Translations under genes and position numbers: made by a program
The notes under the pieces: generated by a model
Database searches by the model: none
Seen by the model: only the letters and a program-made list of their open reading frames with translations
Told to the model about the DNA's origin: nothing
NCBI GenBank assembly: GCA_016703155.1
Contig: JADJCP010000001.1
Location: forward strand, 1,054,001-1,118,000
Reading direction: 5' to 3'
Length of the DNA: 64,000 bases
From: Hydrogenophilales bacterium
GTDB lineage: Bacteria > Pseudomonadota > Gammaproteobacteria > Burkholderiales > Thiobacillaceae
Part shown: in pieces, positions 43,795 to 52,657 of the stretch
Numbering within the stretch: position 1 is the first letter of the stretch
Layout: each line of letters begins with the position of its first letter

Positions 43795-46302
43795 CTAGAC
43801 CCGTCCAAAATTTTGTATCGATTGGTATACCTCTTCCCGAAACAAACTGGTCACGCAGAGGACGACCAGATCGCCGGAATGTGCCACCTCAAGCGCGAAT
43901 TTTACGGCTTCTTCTTCGTCGAGCTTCATGTCGATGGCAGAGACCGGAACACCCTGAATGCAAAGCTCGGCTTTCATCAACTCCGGGAGTTCTCCGGGTT
44001 CATGCCCCTTCAGCTTTTTCGAGTCACGGCAGATATATCGGTCGAAATGACCCGCGATATGCTTCGCGATTTCTCTGATGGCCTCGACGCGTGACCGGCC
44101 CGGGAGTCCGATCAGGAGAATTTTTCTTCCAGCGCAAGCTTGACGGTCCATGAAATCCGCCAATATGCGATAACCATCCGCATTGTGGGCATAGTCGAGG
44201 ATGACCCGGAAAGGGGTTTCCTGAACAACGTTGAGGCGACCCGGCGCGTTTTCGTAACTGGCGTTGAATTGGCTCAAAGCGAGTCGTATGTCTCTGGTCT
44301 GGACACCCAGCAAATAGCTGGCTGCGACCGCCTGCAATGCATTGGAGACATTATGCCTGGCCGTTCCCGCAAACGTAGCGGGAATGTCGTCTACAGGGAT
44401 GACCGGGAGGATGGCCGCCCCCTCATAAAGCGTGAGCCATTCCCTGCCAGCGTAGGATTCGATGGCAGCGTAAAGGGTTTCTGTATCCCTTTTGTCCCAG
44501 CCATGCAGGCTGGAGCGAGCTTTTTCAAGAGAAGTCAGGCAGATTCTTGGCACATTCAGTTCGTCGAACATGCTGCGTGCATATGGGTCGTCGGCATTCA
44601 GGACGGCCCCCGACTTCGCCCTCTTGAGTATCGAGAGCTTCAATGAAGCCATCTCATCCAGCGTATTTACGCCGAATTCGCCCAGATGGTCGTCCGATAC
44701 ATTGGTACAAACCCCGATATCGCATGCGTCGTAGGCGAAACCGGTATGCAGAATGGCCCCTCGCGCGGTTTCCAGCACAGCATGGGTTACCCGGGTATCC
44801 TGCAATATCTGGTGGTGGAATAAGAAGCCAGAACTGTCTCCCTGTCGGATTTTCTGACCAGCGATGTACACCCCATCGGTGCAAGCCAAACCTGTTACCC
44901 CTCCGATCTCGACAAGAATGCTGTTGATCATGCGTGAAGTAGTGGTTTTTCCATTGGTGCCAGTGATGGCGACGATGGGTATTCGGGTCGCCCGACTCGA
45001 CGGGTAGAGCCAATTCATGAACTCGCCAAGTATGTGGGCGTGGGCCGCCGCGTCTTTGGTTATACGGTCGACCTCCGGCGCAACGGATAGATCCATGACG
45101 ACACCATATCCCTGCTTGGGAGACTTCGAGAGATCTGGCGTCACCACGGTCAAGGCAAACAAGCCTGTGCCGAGTTCCCGTGCAATGTCATCGCCAAGGC
45201 GAAGGTAGTCCCGGTGAGTCAAGCTGTTTTGCCAATGACCGGCATCGGTGATCACCTCCACCAGCGCATTGTTGGCAAAAATCAAATGGTGCTCCTGGCC
45301 TTCAACATGGCGTTCGACGATCATTTGTCGACTGGATCGCTGTAACTCATGTACGGCGGACTCTAGTTCCCGGTCCGAGTGAATGATCCACGGCAACCCG
45401 CCATCCATTGGCTTGATCGGCTTGACCGATACTGGATAGCCCAGTTTTTTTGCACTGCGTAGCGCCCGTAGCAGGGAGTTACAGTTTTCCGCATCAGGAT
45501 CCCGCATGGGGAGCGGAGCGTTCAATCTTTCCAGGAAGCGACGCTTCTCGACTGCGTTCTGCCATAGCGCCATGGCCTTGCCGGCTTGATCGAGGCACAG
45601 GGTACCATCCAGGACATGCTGCCTGATCCCAAAGCCCAACCGCAGGCCGCCATTCAACCGCACTCGAAAAGGATTCAACGCACGAAAGGGGTAACGGTCA
45701 CCTTTGGCATAGGGAATACCTCGCTCCAAGGCGAGTTTTATCAGCATATGCGTATCGCCGGGAAGCGCCTTGGTTTCAGCCCGCTTCAGAAATGCCTGTA
45801 TCTTTTCTTCCAAACTTGAAGGGGCATAGGGTAACTCGTCTCCCTCCAGGGTGATTTGGAGCCTGCCTTCCAGACAGGGAAGCGATCGGAGCACGTCAAG
45901 GGCGAGCAACCCAGCCTCCATACCGATGTCGTCGTCGTCATATTCATAGCAGACCGTGGCCAGCATGTCATCATTGGTGAAGCTGGCTTTAAGCCAATCG
46001 ACCTGGTGATTGCCTGCGCGCTGGAATAACACAGCCAACCCGGCATAGCCGAGGACAAATGGCCGGAAAGCGCTGCCCTCCGCTAAATCAATGTCGTCAT
46101 AAATCGACTCGTGGGGACTACCTTTGGACAACAAGCCATATCGACTCAATGCGGAGTCAAGCTGATCCAGAAGCAGTCTATTCTTTCCACTCAAATAATC
46201 GATTATGTCTGCGTCGCAGCGCAGCGTCTGCTCGAAGACAGTCCGCTCACAGTGGCGATTTGGACCTCGGTAGGTCAGGGTTTCAAGAATAAATATTTTC
46301 AC
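43795..46302 (-). CDS. Cyanophycin synthetase-like ligase (ATP-grasp plus Mur ligase)
   Basis: This 835-residue protein has the CphA layout: an N-terminal domain (TYRGPNRHCERTVFEQ, about 1-165), an ATP-grasp domain (about 215-430; PVSVKPIKPMDGGLPW, MIVERHVEGQEHHLIF) and a Mur-ligase domain (about 440-835) with P-loop ITGTNGKTTTSRM, ETARGAILHTGFAYD, NVSDDHLGEFGV and PGRLNVV. CphA polymerises Asp and Arg, but here N-terminal and ATP-grasp motifs are diverged and the neighbours are a hotdog protein and a P450. It therefore more likely joins amino acids into a small product. It starts with GTG at 46302; no cyanophycinase is adjacent. Confidence 0.82.
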   Translation of the reverse strand: MKIFILETLTYRGPNRHCERTVFEQTLRCDADIIDYLSGKNRLLLDQLDSALSRYGLLSKGSPHESIYDDIDLAEGSAFRPFVLGYAGLAVLFQRAGNHQVDWLKASFTNDDMLATVCYEYDDDDIGMEAGLLALDVLRSLPCLEGRLQITLEGDELPYAPSSLEEKIQAFLKRAETKALPGDTHMLIKLALERGIPYAKGDRYPFRALNPFRVRLNGGLRLGFGIRQHVLDGTLCLDQAGKAMALWQNAVEKRRFLERLNAPLPMRDPDAENCNSLLRALRSAKKLGYPVSVKPIKPMDGGLPWIIHSDRELESAVHELQRSSRQMIVERHVEGQEHHLIFANNALVEVITDAGHWQNSLTHRDYLRLGDDIARELGTGLFALTVVTPDLSKSPKQGYGVVMDLSVAPEVDRITKDAAAHAHILGEFMNWLYPSSRATRIPIVAITGTNGKTTTSRMINSILVEIGGVTGLACTDGVYIAGQKIRQGDSSGFLFHHQILQDTRVTHAVLETARGAILHTGFAYDACDIGVCTNVSDDHLGEFGVNTLDEMASLKLSILKRAKSGAVLNADDPYARSMFDELNVPRICLTSLEKARSSLHGWDKRDTETLYAAIESYAGREWLTLYEGAAILPVIPVDDIPATFAGTARHNVSNALQAVAASYLLGVQTRDIRLALSQFNASYENAPGRLNVVQETPFRVILDYAHNADGYRILADFMDRQACAGRKILLIGLPGRSRVEAIREIAKHIAGHFDRYICRDSKKLKGHEPGELPELMKAELCIQGVPVSAIDMKLDEEEAVKFALEVAHSGDLVVLCVTSLFREEVYQSIQNFGRV

Positions 46303-46393
46303 TTGTAGCCCGAATAGCGGTGGTTTAAATCACTCGACCGATGATTGGCGTATTTGTTTTTGTGCCTGATTTCTTTTCAGCAGAAAAAACTTT

Positions 46394-46537
46394 CTACAAG
46401 GCATAAACGTCAACGACAGCTGCAGTCTGATGATCCATCTGCTCATCCTCGACAGAGCGCCAGAAGTCGCTCCTGAAAACCTCATCCAGCCGCGCCGCTC
46501 CAGACTCGCAAGGCGGCCAGAGCGCAATTTCCGGCAT
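46394..46537 (-). CDS. Possible 47-residue acidic peptide ahead of the ligase gene
   Basis: An ORF reading MPEIALWPPCESGAARLDEV and ending VVDVYAL lies 91 bp upstream of the ligase gene on the same strand. Its codon use looks coding, and it has one Cys, two Trp and many acidic residues. No ribosome binding site is evident, and another frame of the region is also open. It could be a substrate peptide, a leader or noise. Confidence 0.3.
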   Translation of the reverse strand: MPEIALWPPCESGAARLDEVFRSDFWRSVEDEQMDHQTAAVVDVYAL

Positions 46538-46559
46538 TGTGCCGAAAAATCATGCAATC

Positions 46560-46581
46560 AGGGCCCGCACCGGGGGGCCCT
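46560..46581 (-). terminator. Hairpin downstream of the TrpB2 gene
   Basis: AGGGCCC and GGGCCCT are separated by 8 nt and lie about 20 bp past the stop of the trpB gene. There is no clear T run, so efficiency is uncertain. Confidence 0.45.
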
Positions 46582-46601
46582 GGAGCAGATGGATAGGTCG
46601 A

Positions 46602-47963
46602 TCAGGCCGGCATGGCCACCTTCGGCAGACGATGCAGCGCGGCTTCGATTTCGTGCTCGGGGTAGGCGTAGTCCTCGAGGTGACCCGAGAAATACTTGTC
46701 GTACGAAGCCATGTCGAAGTGGCCGTGGCCGGAGAGGTTGAAGAACAGCACCTTGGGTTCGCCGGTTTCCTTGCAGCGCAGGGCTTCGTCGACGCAGGCG
46801 CGGATGGCGTGGCAAGACTCTGGGGCGGGGATGATGCCCTCGGTGCGGGCGAACTGGACGCCGGCTTCGAAGGTGGCGACTTGCGGCACGGCGACGGCTT
46901 CGATGATGCCTTCGTGATACAACTGCGAGACCAGGGGCGAGTCGCCGTGGTAGCGCAGGCCGCCGGCGTGGATGCCGGGCGGCATGAAGTCGTGGCCAAG
47001 GGTGTACATGAGCATCAGCGGCGTCAGGCCGACAGCATCGCCGAAATCGTAGGCGTAATGGCCCTTGGTGAGGGTCGGGCAGGAGGTCGGCTCGGCGGCG
47101 ACCAGGCGCACGTTCTTGCCGGCCGCCTTGTCGGCGACGAAGGGGAAGGCGGTGCCGGCAAAGTTGGAACCGCCGCCGCAGCAGGCGAAGACCATGTCGG
47201 GATATTCGCCGATCTTCTCGAACTGGCGCTTGGCTTCCAGGCCGATGACGGTCTGGTGCAGGCAGACGTGGTTGAGCACCGAGCCGAGGGCATAGTTGGT
47301 GTCCGCGCGGGTGGCGGCTTCTTCCACGGCTTCGGAAATGGCGATGCCCAGCGAACCCTGGGAGTCGGCATCTTCGGCAAGGATCTTGCGGCCGGATTCG
47401 GTCATGTTGGTCGGGCTGGCGAAGACCTCGGCACCCCAGGTCTGCATCATCGAACGACGATACGGTTTCTGGCCGTAAGACACCTTGACCATGTAGACGC
47501 GCACCTCGATGCCGAACATCTGTCCGGCCAGCGCCAGCGAGCAGCCCCATTGGCCTGCGCCGGTCTCGGTTGACAGGCGCTTGATGCCCGCCTGGGCGTT
47601 GTAATAGGCTTGGGCGATCGCGGTGTTGACCTTGTGCGAGCCGGCCGGCGAGACACCTTCATACTTGTAGTAGATCTTCGCCGGCGTGCCCAGGGCAGCT
47701 TCCAGGCGGTGGGCGCGGAACATCGGCGACGGCCGGTACATCTTCCAGGCCTCGCGCACCGGGTCGGGGATCGGAATCCAGCGTTCGCTGGCCATTTCCT
47801 GCTCGATCAGGGCCATCGGGAAGATCGCCGCCAGGGCGTCCGGGCCCACCGGATTGCCGTCCGGGCCAAGCGGCGGCGCCGGGCGATTGGGCATGTCGGC
47901 AACGACGTTGTACCAGTGGGTGGGGATATCGCTCTCGGCGAGCAGGATCTTGGTGTCGGACAT
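46602..47963 (-). CDS. trpB: Tryptophan synthase beta chain, TrpB2 type
   Basis: This 453-residue PLP enzyme is the longer TrpB2 form, which condenses indole (or indole derivatives) with serine without strict need for TrpA. It has YEGVSPAGSHKVNTAIAQA with the PLP-binding Lys, TETGAGQWGCSLALA, the phosphate-binding CCGGGSNFAGT and GLRYHGDSPLVS. The ATG at 47963 follows a GGAG site and gives the usual N-terminus MSDTKILLAE; the frame extends 51 codons further upstream. No other trp genes are adjacent, as is common for TrpB2. Confidence 0.94.
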   Translation of the reverse strand: MSDTKILLAESDIPTHWYNVVADMPNRPAPPLGPDGNPVGPDALAAIFPMALIEQEMASERWIPIPDPVREAWKMYRPSPMFRAHRLEAALGTPAKIYYKYEGVSPAGSHKVNTAIAQAYYNAQAGIKRLSTETGAGQWGCSLALAGQMFGIEVRVYMVKVSYGQKPYRRSMMQTWGAEVFASPTNMTESGRKILAEDADSQGSLGIAISEAVEEAATRADTNYALGSVLNHVCLHQTVIGLEAKRQFEKIGEYPDMVFACCGGGSNFAGTAFPFVADKAAGKNVRLVAAEPTSCPTLTKGHYAYDFGDAVGLTPLMLMYTLGHDFMPPGIHAGGLRYHGDSPLVSQLYHEGIIEAVAVPQVATFEAGVQFARTEGIIPAPESCHAIRACVDEALRCKETGEPKVLFFNLSGHGHFDMASYDKYFSGHLEDYAYPEHEIEAALHRLPKVAMPA

Positions 47964-48108
47964 TCTCGGTCTCCGGGTTATGAAGTTGCGACGACGCTCC
48001 GACGGCTCCCCCGAGTATCGCCAGAGTTCAAGGGCTGAATCGTAAACCCATATCGGCCTGAGTGTCAGGTGCATTCCCTCGCTATACTGATGCTTTTGGG
48101 TGAATGCG

Positions 48109-48645
48109 ATGTCCAAAGCCGACCTGACCGAGCATATGCTGTCCAGCGAGACCGTCTACCAAGGCCGTCTGCTGCATGCCAAGCTGGATCGCGTGCGCCT
48201 GCCCAACGGCCAGGAATCGTCGCGGGAATACATCATTCACCCGGGCGCGACGGTGATCCTGCCGATGTTCGACAATGGCGACCTGCTCCTGGAGCGGCAG
48301 CACCGCTACCCACTGCACCGCGACTTCATCGAACTCCCCGCCGGCAAGATCGATCCGGACGAAGACGACCTGCTCTGCGCCCAACGCGAACTGCTCGAAG
48401 AGACCGGCTATGTCGCCGACGACTGGTCCTTTCTGATGACGCAATATCCCTGCATCGGCTACTCCAACGAGCGCCTGGTGTATTTCCTGGCGCGTGGCTT
48501 GAAGCATGTCGGTGACGCCCCGGACCACGACGAATTCCTGGAGATCCTCAGGGTTCCCTTCACCGAAGCACTGGATATGGTCCGCGATGGGCGCATCTGC
48601 GAGGCCAAGACGGTGATGGGCCTGCTCTGGCTGGACCGCTTTTGA
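48109..48645 (+). CDS. Nudix hydrolase, ADP-ribose pyrophosphatase-like
   Basis: This 178-residue protein has a perfect Nudix box, GKIDPDEDDLLCAQRELLEETGY, split as G-x5-E-x7-REU-x-EE-x-GU. The N-terminal strand layout (VYQGRLLHAKLDRVRLPNGQ; HPGATVILPMFDNGDLLLERQ) and FIELPAGK are typical of NudF-like ADP-ribose pyrophosphatases. A TATACT -10-like element lies near 48081. I prefer the ATG at 48109 to the in-frame GTG at 48100. It is divergent from trpB and followed 31 bp later by ppdK. Confidence 0.9.
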   Translation: MSKADLTEHMLSSETVYQGRLLHAKLDRVRLPNGQESSREYIIHPGATVILPMFDNGDLLLERQHRYPLHRDFIELPAGKIDPDEDDLLCAQRELLEETGYVADDWSFLMTQYPCIGYSNERLVYFLARGLKHVGDAPDHDEFLEILRVPFTEALDMVRDGRICEAKTVMGLLWLDRF

Positions 48646-48676
48646 CTGACCCGCATCATTATCACGGAGATAAGAA

Positions 48677-51445
48677 ATGAGCATGAAATACGTCTATGCT
48701 TTCAACGAAGGCGATGGCAAGAACAAGAAACTGCTGGGCGGCAAGGGCGCCAATCTGTGCGAAATGACCCAGATCGGCCTGCGCGTACCGCCGGGCTTCG
48801 TCATCACCACCGAGGCCTGCCTGAACTACCTGGACAGCCCGGACCGGAGCCTGCCCGACGGCGTCATGGAACAAGTGCACGCGCAGATGGCCGAGGTCGA
48901 GGCGAAGAGCGGCAAGTCCTTCGGCGGCCGCGTCAACCCGCTGCTGGTTTCGGTACGCTCCGGTTCCGCCATGTCCATGCCGGGCATGATGGATACCATT
49001 CTGAACCTGGGCCTGAACGCCGAGACCCTGCAAGGCCTGATCGCGCTGACCGGCAACGAACGCTTCGGCTACGACGCCTACCGACGCTTCATCCAGTTGT
49101 TCGGCAAGGTCGCCCTGGGCGTTCCGGAGGAACTCTTCGACGCTGAGTTCGAGACCGTCAAGCACAAGGCTGGCGTCAGCCAGGACGTAGGGCTCCTGGC
49201 GCGCGACCTGGCGGAGATCGCCGAGCGTTTCCTGGAGGTCGTCGAACGCCACACCGGCAAGCCTTTCCCGACCGACCCGTACCAGCAACTGGAAATCGCC
49301 ATCAAGGCGGTGTTCAACTCGTGGCTCGGCAAGCGCGCCGTCGATTACCGGCGCGAGTTCAACATCACCCCGGCAATGGCCAACGGCACGGCGGTGAATG
49401 TGGTGACCATGGTCTTCGGCAACATGGGTGACGACTCCGCCACCGGCGTCGGTTTCACGCGCGACCCGGGCACCGGCGAGAACGTCATGTTCGGCGAGTA
49501 TCTGACCAACGCCCAGGGCGAGGATGTCGTCGCCGGTATCCGCACACCCAAGGCCGTCGCCCAACTGGCCCAGGAGATGCCCGACCTGTATCGCCAGCTG
49601 GTGGAATTGCGCAACAGCCTCGAATCCCACTACGCGGAGGTACAGGACTACGAGTACACCATCGAGAAGGGCATCCTCTACTGCCTGCAGACGCGTAACG
49701 GCAAGATGAACGCCCACGCCCTGGTGCGCACCTCGGTGGAGATGGTCAAGGATGGATTGATCGACAAGAAGCAGGCGCTGCTGCGCATCCAGCCCGACAT
49801 GCTGGAACAACTGCTGTTCCCGCATCTCGATCCGAAGGCCGTGGCGCGCGCCGTCGCCAAGGGTCTGCCCGCCTCGCCGGGCGCCGCCTCGGGCATCGCC
49901 GTGTTCGACGCCGACCGCGCCGAGAAGATGGGCCGTGCCGGCCAGAAGATCATCCTGGTGCGCGAAGAAACCAAGCCCGAGGACATCCACGGCTTCTTCG
50001 CCTCGCAAGGCATCCTGACCTCGCGCGGCGGCAAGACCTCGCACGCCGCCGTCGTCGCGCGCGGCATGGGCAAGCCCTGCGTCGCCGGTGCCGAGGGCAT
50101 CCATGTCGATGTGCGCATGCGTCAGGCCATCGTCGGCGATAGCGTCTTCCGCGAGGGCGACACCATCACCATCGACGGCTCATCGGGTAACGTCTATCTG
50201 GGCGAAGTCCCCATGACCGAGGCCGACTTCACGCCGGAACTGGTCACCCTGCTGCAATGGGCCGACGACGTCGCCCGCCTCCAGGTACGCGCCAACGCCG
50301 ACAGCCCGATCGATGCCGCGCGCGCCCTGAAGTACGGCGCCAAGGGCATCGGCCTGTGCCGCACCGAGCGCATGTTCAATGCCGTCGAGCGCCTGCCCAT
50401 CGTCGTCGAGATGATCGTCGCCGAGAATCTGGAAAACCGCCAGGCCGCGCTCGACAAGCTGCTGCCCATCCAGCGCGGCGACTTCAAGGAGATCTTCAAG
50501 GTCATGGCGCCGCACGCGGTCACGGTGCGCCTGCTCGATCCGCCGATCCACGAGTTCCTGCCGACCGCCGACCAACTGGTCGACGAGATCGAGGAACTGC
50601 GCCATCTGCGCGACACGGCGCGCGGCATGCAGGTGCTCTCCGACGCTGTCGATTTCATGGCACGCGGCCGGGGCAGCCAGGTTCAGCCCCAGTTCCAGCG
50701 CAGCGTCGACCCGATGGTGGTCGACGAGGTCATCGAAAAGAAGACCGCCATGTTGCGCAAGGTGCGCGCCCTGTTCGAGGTCAATCCCATGCTCGGCCAT
50801 CGCGGCGTGCGTCTCGGCCTGACCTCGCCGGAGATCTATTCCATGCAGATCCGCGCCATCCTGGAAGCCGCCGCGGAATGCCAGCGCGAAGGCGTCGAGG
50901 TGCATCCGGAAATCATGGTGCCGCAGGTCTGCACCTCGCAGGAGTTGAAGCGCGTCAAGATCCACGTCGACGCCATCCGTCAGGCGGTGGAGGCGCACTA
51001 CGACGTCAAGCTGGACTTCAAGTTCGGCACCATGATGGAAGTGGTGCGTGCCTGCATGCGCGCCGAAAGCCTGGCGGAGGAAGCCGAGTTCTTCTCGTTC
51101 GGCACCAACGACCTGACCCAGGCGACCTTCTCGTTCTCGCGCGAGGACGCCGAGAACAAATTCCTGCCCATGTACAACCAGAACAAGATCCTCCAGGACA
51201 ACCCCTTCGAGGTTCTCGACCTGAAGGGTGTCGGCCGTCTGATGGAGCTGGCCGTGGGCTGGGGCCGCAGCGTCCGTCCGGAGATGAAAGTGGGCATCTG
51301 CGGTGAGCATGGCGGTCATCCGAGCTCCATCGCCTTCTGCCACAAGATCGGCCTGACCTATGTCTCCTGCTCCGGCCCGCGCGTGCCCATCGCCCGCCTG
51401 GCGGCGGCGCAGGCCGTTCTGGTCGCCGGCGAGGCGGGTAAGTAG
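48677..51445 (+). CDS. ppdK: Pyruvate phosphate dikinase
   Basis: This 922-residue enzyme interconverts pyruvate, ATP and phosphate with PEP, AMP and pyrophosphate. It has the N-terminal ATP-grasp domain (LLGGKGANLCEMTQIGLRVPPGFVITTEAC; VRSGSAMSMPGMMDTILNLGLN), the swivelling phosphohistidine domain with the catalytic His in RGGKTSHAAVVARGMGKPCV, and the C-terminal PEP-binding domain (GIGLCRTERMF, KFGTMMEVVRACM, SFGTNDLTQATF, GICGEHGGHP). Length is normal. It supports gluconeogenesis or a pyrophosphate-saving glycolysis, which suits the polyphosphate gene downstream. Confidence 0.97.
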   Translation: MSMKYVYAFNEGDGKNKKLLGGKGANLCEMTQIGLRVPPGFVITTEACLNYLDSPDRSLPDGVMEQVHAQMAEVEAKSGKSFGGRVNPLLVSVRSGSAMSMPGMMDTILNLGLNAETLQGLIALTGNERFGYDAYRRFIQLFGKVALGVPEELFDAEFETVKHKAGVSQDVGLLARDLAEIAERFLEVVERHTGKPFPTDPYQQLEIAIKAVFNSWLGKRAVDYRREFNITPAMANGTAVNVVTMVFGNMGDDSATGVGFTRDPGTGENVMFGEYLTNAQGEDVVAGIRTPKAVAQLAQEMPDLYRQLVELRNSLESHYAEVQDYEYTIEKGILYCLQTRNGKMNAHALVRTSVEMVKDGLIDKKQALLRIQPDMLEQLLFPHLDPKAVARAVAKGLPASPGAASGIAVFDADRAEKMGRAGQKIILVREETKPEDIHGFFASQGILTSRGGKTSHAAVVARGMGKPCVAGAEGIHVDVRMRQAIVGDSVFREGDTITIDGSSGNVYLGEVPMTEADFTPELVTLLQWADDVARLQVRANADSPIDAARALKYGAKGIGLCRTERMFNAVERLPIVVEMIVAENLENRQAALDKLLPIQRGDFKEIFKVMAPHAVTVRLLDPPIHEFLPTADQLVDEIEELRHLRDTARGMQVLSDAVDFMARGRGSQVQPQFQRSVDPMVVDEVIEKKTAMLRKVRALFEVNPMLGHRGVRLGLTSPEIYSMQIRAILEAAAECQREGVEVHPEIMVPQVCTSQELKRVKIHVDAIRQAVEAHYDVKLDFKFGTMMEVVRACMRAESLAEEAEFFSFGTNDLTQATFSFSREDAENKFLPMYNQNKILQDNPFEVLDLKGVGRLMELAVGWGRSVRPEMKVGICGEHGGHPSSIAFCHKIGLTYVSCSGPRVPIARLAAAQAVLVAGEAGK

Positions 51446-51509
51446 TCGCTGTAAATGCCGCGCGGTTCACGGCGGTCGATGCCCGTTAACGCCCGCGCCA
51501 TCCCATCTT

Positions 51510-51603
51510 CCCCCTTGGCAAAGGGGGATCGAGAAAGTTTCTCCGGCGCCTCAGCGTGCAACGGCGTATAAATCCCCCCTAACCCCCCTTTTTCAAAGGG
51601 GGG
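51510..51603 (+). repeat. Paired C/G-run hairpins between ppdK and the CDF transporter
   Basis: CCCCCTTGGCAAAGGGGG (51510-51527) and CCCCCC-TT-N4-AAA-type GGGGGG (51583-51603) are two similar hairpins. This is a familiar dispersed intergenic repeat type and may act as a transcript end for ppdK. Confidence 0.6.
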
Positions 51604-51631
51604 AACAGGCTTCCAAAGCGGGCCGCCCGTC

Positions 51632-52539
51632 ATGCTCCCCTCTTCCCTGAAACGCTACGCCTGGCTGTCCATCGCGGCGGCCCTGGCGACCATCCTCCTG
51701 AAGGGTGCCGCCTGGTGGCTCACCGGCTCGGTGGGCCTGCTTTCCGACGCCCTGGAGTCCTTTGTCAATCTTGCCGGGGCCTTCATGGCACTGGCCATGC
51801 TCTCCCTGGCCGCGACGCCGGAGGACGAACGGCATGCGCACGGCCATGGCAAAGCCGAATATTTCTCCAGCGCCTTCGAAGGCTTCCTCATCTTCGTCGC
51901 CGCCGTCGGCATCGGCTACGCAGCCATACAACGCCTGCTCGACCCCAGCCACTGGAAGCCGTCGGCGTCGGCCTTGGGGTATCGGTGGTGGCTTCGATCA
52001 TCAATCTGGCGACCGCGCGCACCCTGATGGCCGTCGGACGCCAGCACAACTCCATCACCCTCGAAGCGGATGCACAGCATCTGCTTACCGACGTCTGGAC
52101 GTCAGTCGGCGTCATCCTCGGTGTCGGCCTGGCCTGGCTGACCGGCTGGCTCTGGCTCGACCCGGTGATCGCCATGGTCGTCGCCCTGAACATCCTCTGG
52201 ACCGGCTGGCAGTTGCTGGACCGCTCCGCGGCGGGCTTGATGGATGTCTCCCTGCCCGGGGAACAGATCCAGGCGATTGAATCGGTCCTGGAACGCTACC
52301 GCCGGCAGGGCCTCGACTTTCATGCCTTGCGGACTCGCCAGGCCGGCACACGTGGCTTCATCACCCTGCATGTCCTGGTGCCTGGCGGCTGGACGGTCCA
52401 GGAAGGCCACGATTGGTCGGAGCGCATCGAGACCGACATCCGCGTCGCCTTGCCGCGCGCGCACGTGACCACGCACCTGGAACCCCTGGAAGACCCGGTA
52501 TCGCAATCCGACGCGGCCCTGGATCGGTCGACAACCTGA
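51632..52539 (+). CDS. Cation diffusion facilitator transporter (one frameshift)
   Basis: This CDF-family metal/proton antiporter exports divalent cations such as Zn, Fe or Co. It begins LKRYAWLSIAAALATILLKGAAWWLTGSVGLLSDALESFVNL, where the SDALES/NL region carries the metal-binding Asp residues, and continues with HGHGKAEYF and, after the break, LEADAQHLLTDVWTSVGVILG with the second HxxxD site. The C-terminal cytoplasmic domain has GFITLHVLVPGGWTVQEGHDWSERIE. One missing C between 51952 and 51953 separates the frames; restoring it gives DPSHLEAVGVGLG and a protein of about 303 residues. Confidence 0.9.
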
Positions 52540-52657
52540 GGTTACGGTTTAGCCCAAACCGCACCTTGGCTTTTCCGTCGCGCCGACTTGGCGCATCATG
52601 GCCGGGCAAATGATCGCGAGGCGCACCACGACAGACACGCACCGATAAGGACGCCAC

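Noticed and set aside
43795..46302. Simple annotation as cyanophycin synthetase in storage metabolism
   Set aside because: No cyanophycinase is adjacent, the N-terminal and ATP-grasp motifs are diverged, and it is in an operon with a hotdog protein and a P450.
48662..50104. 480-codon minus-strand frame
   Set aside because: It is antisense to pyruvate phosphate dikinase, whose motifs are intact on the plus strand.
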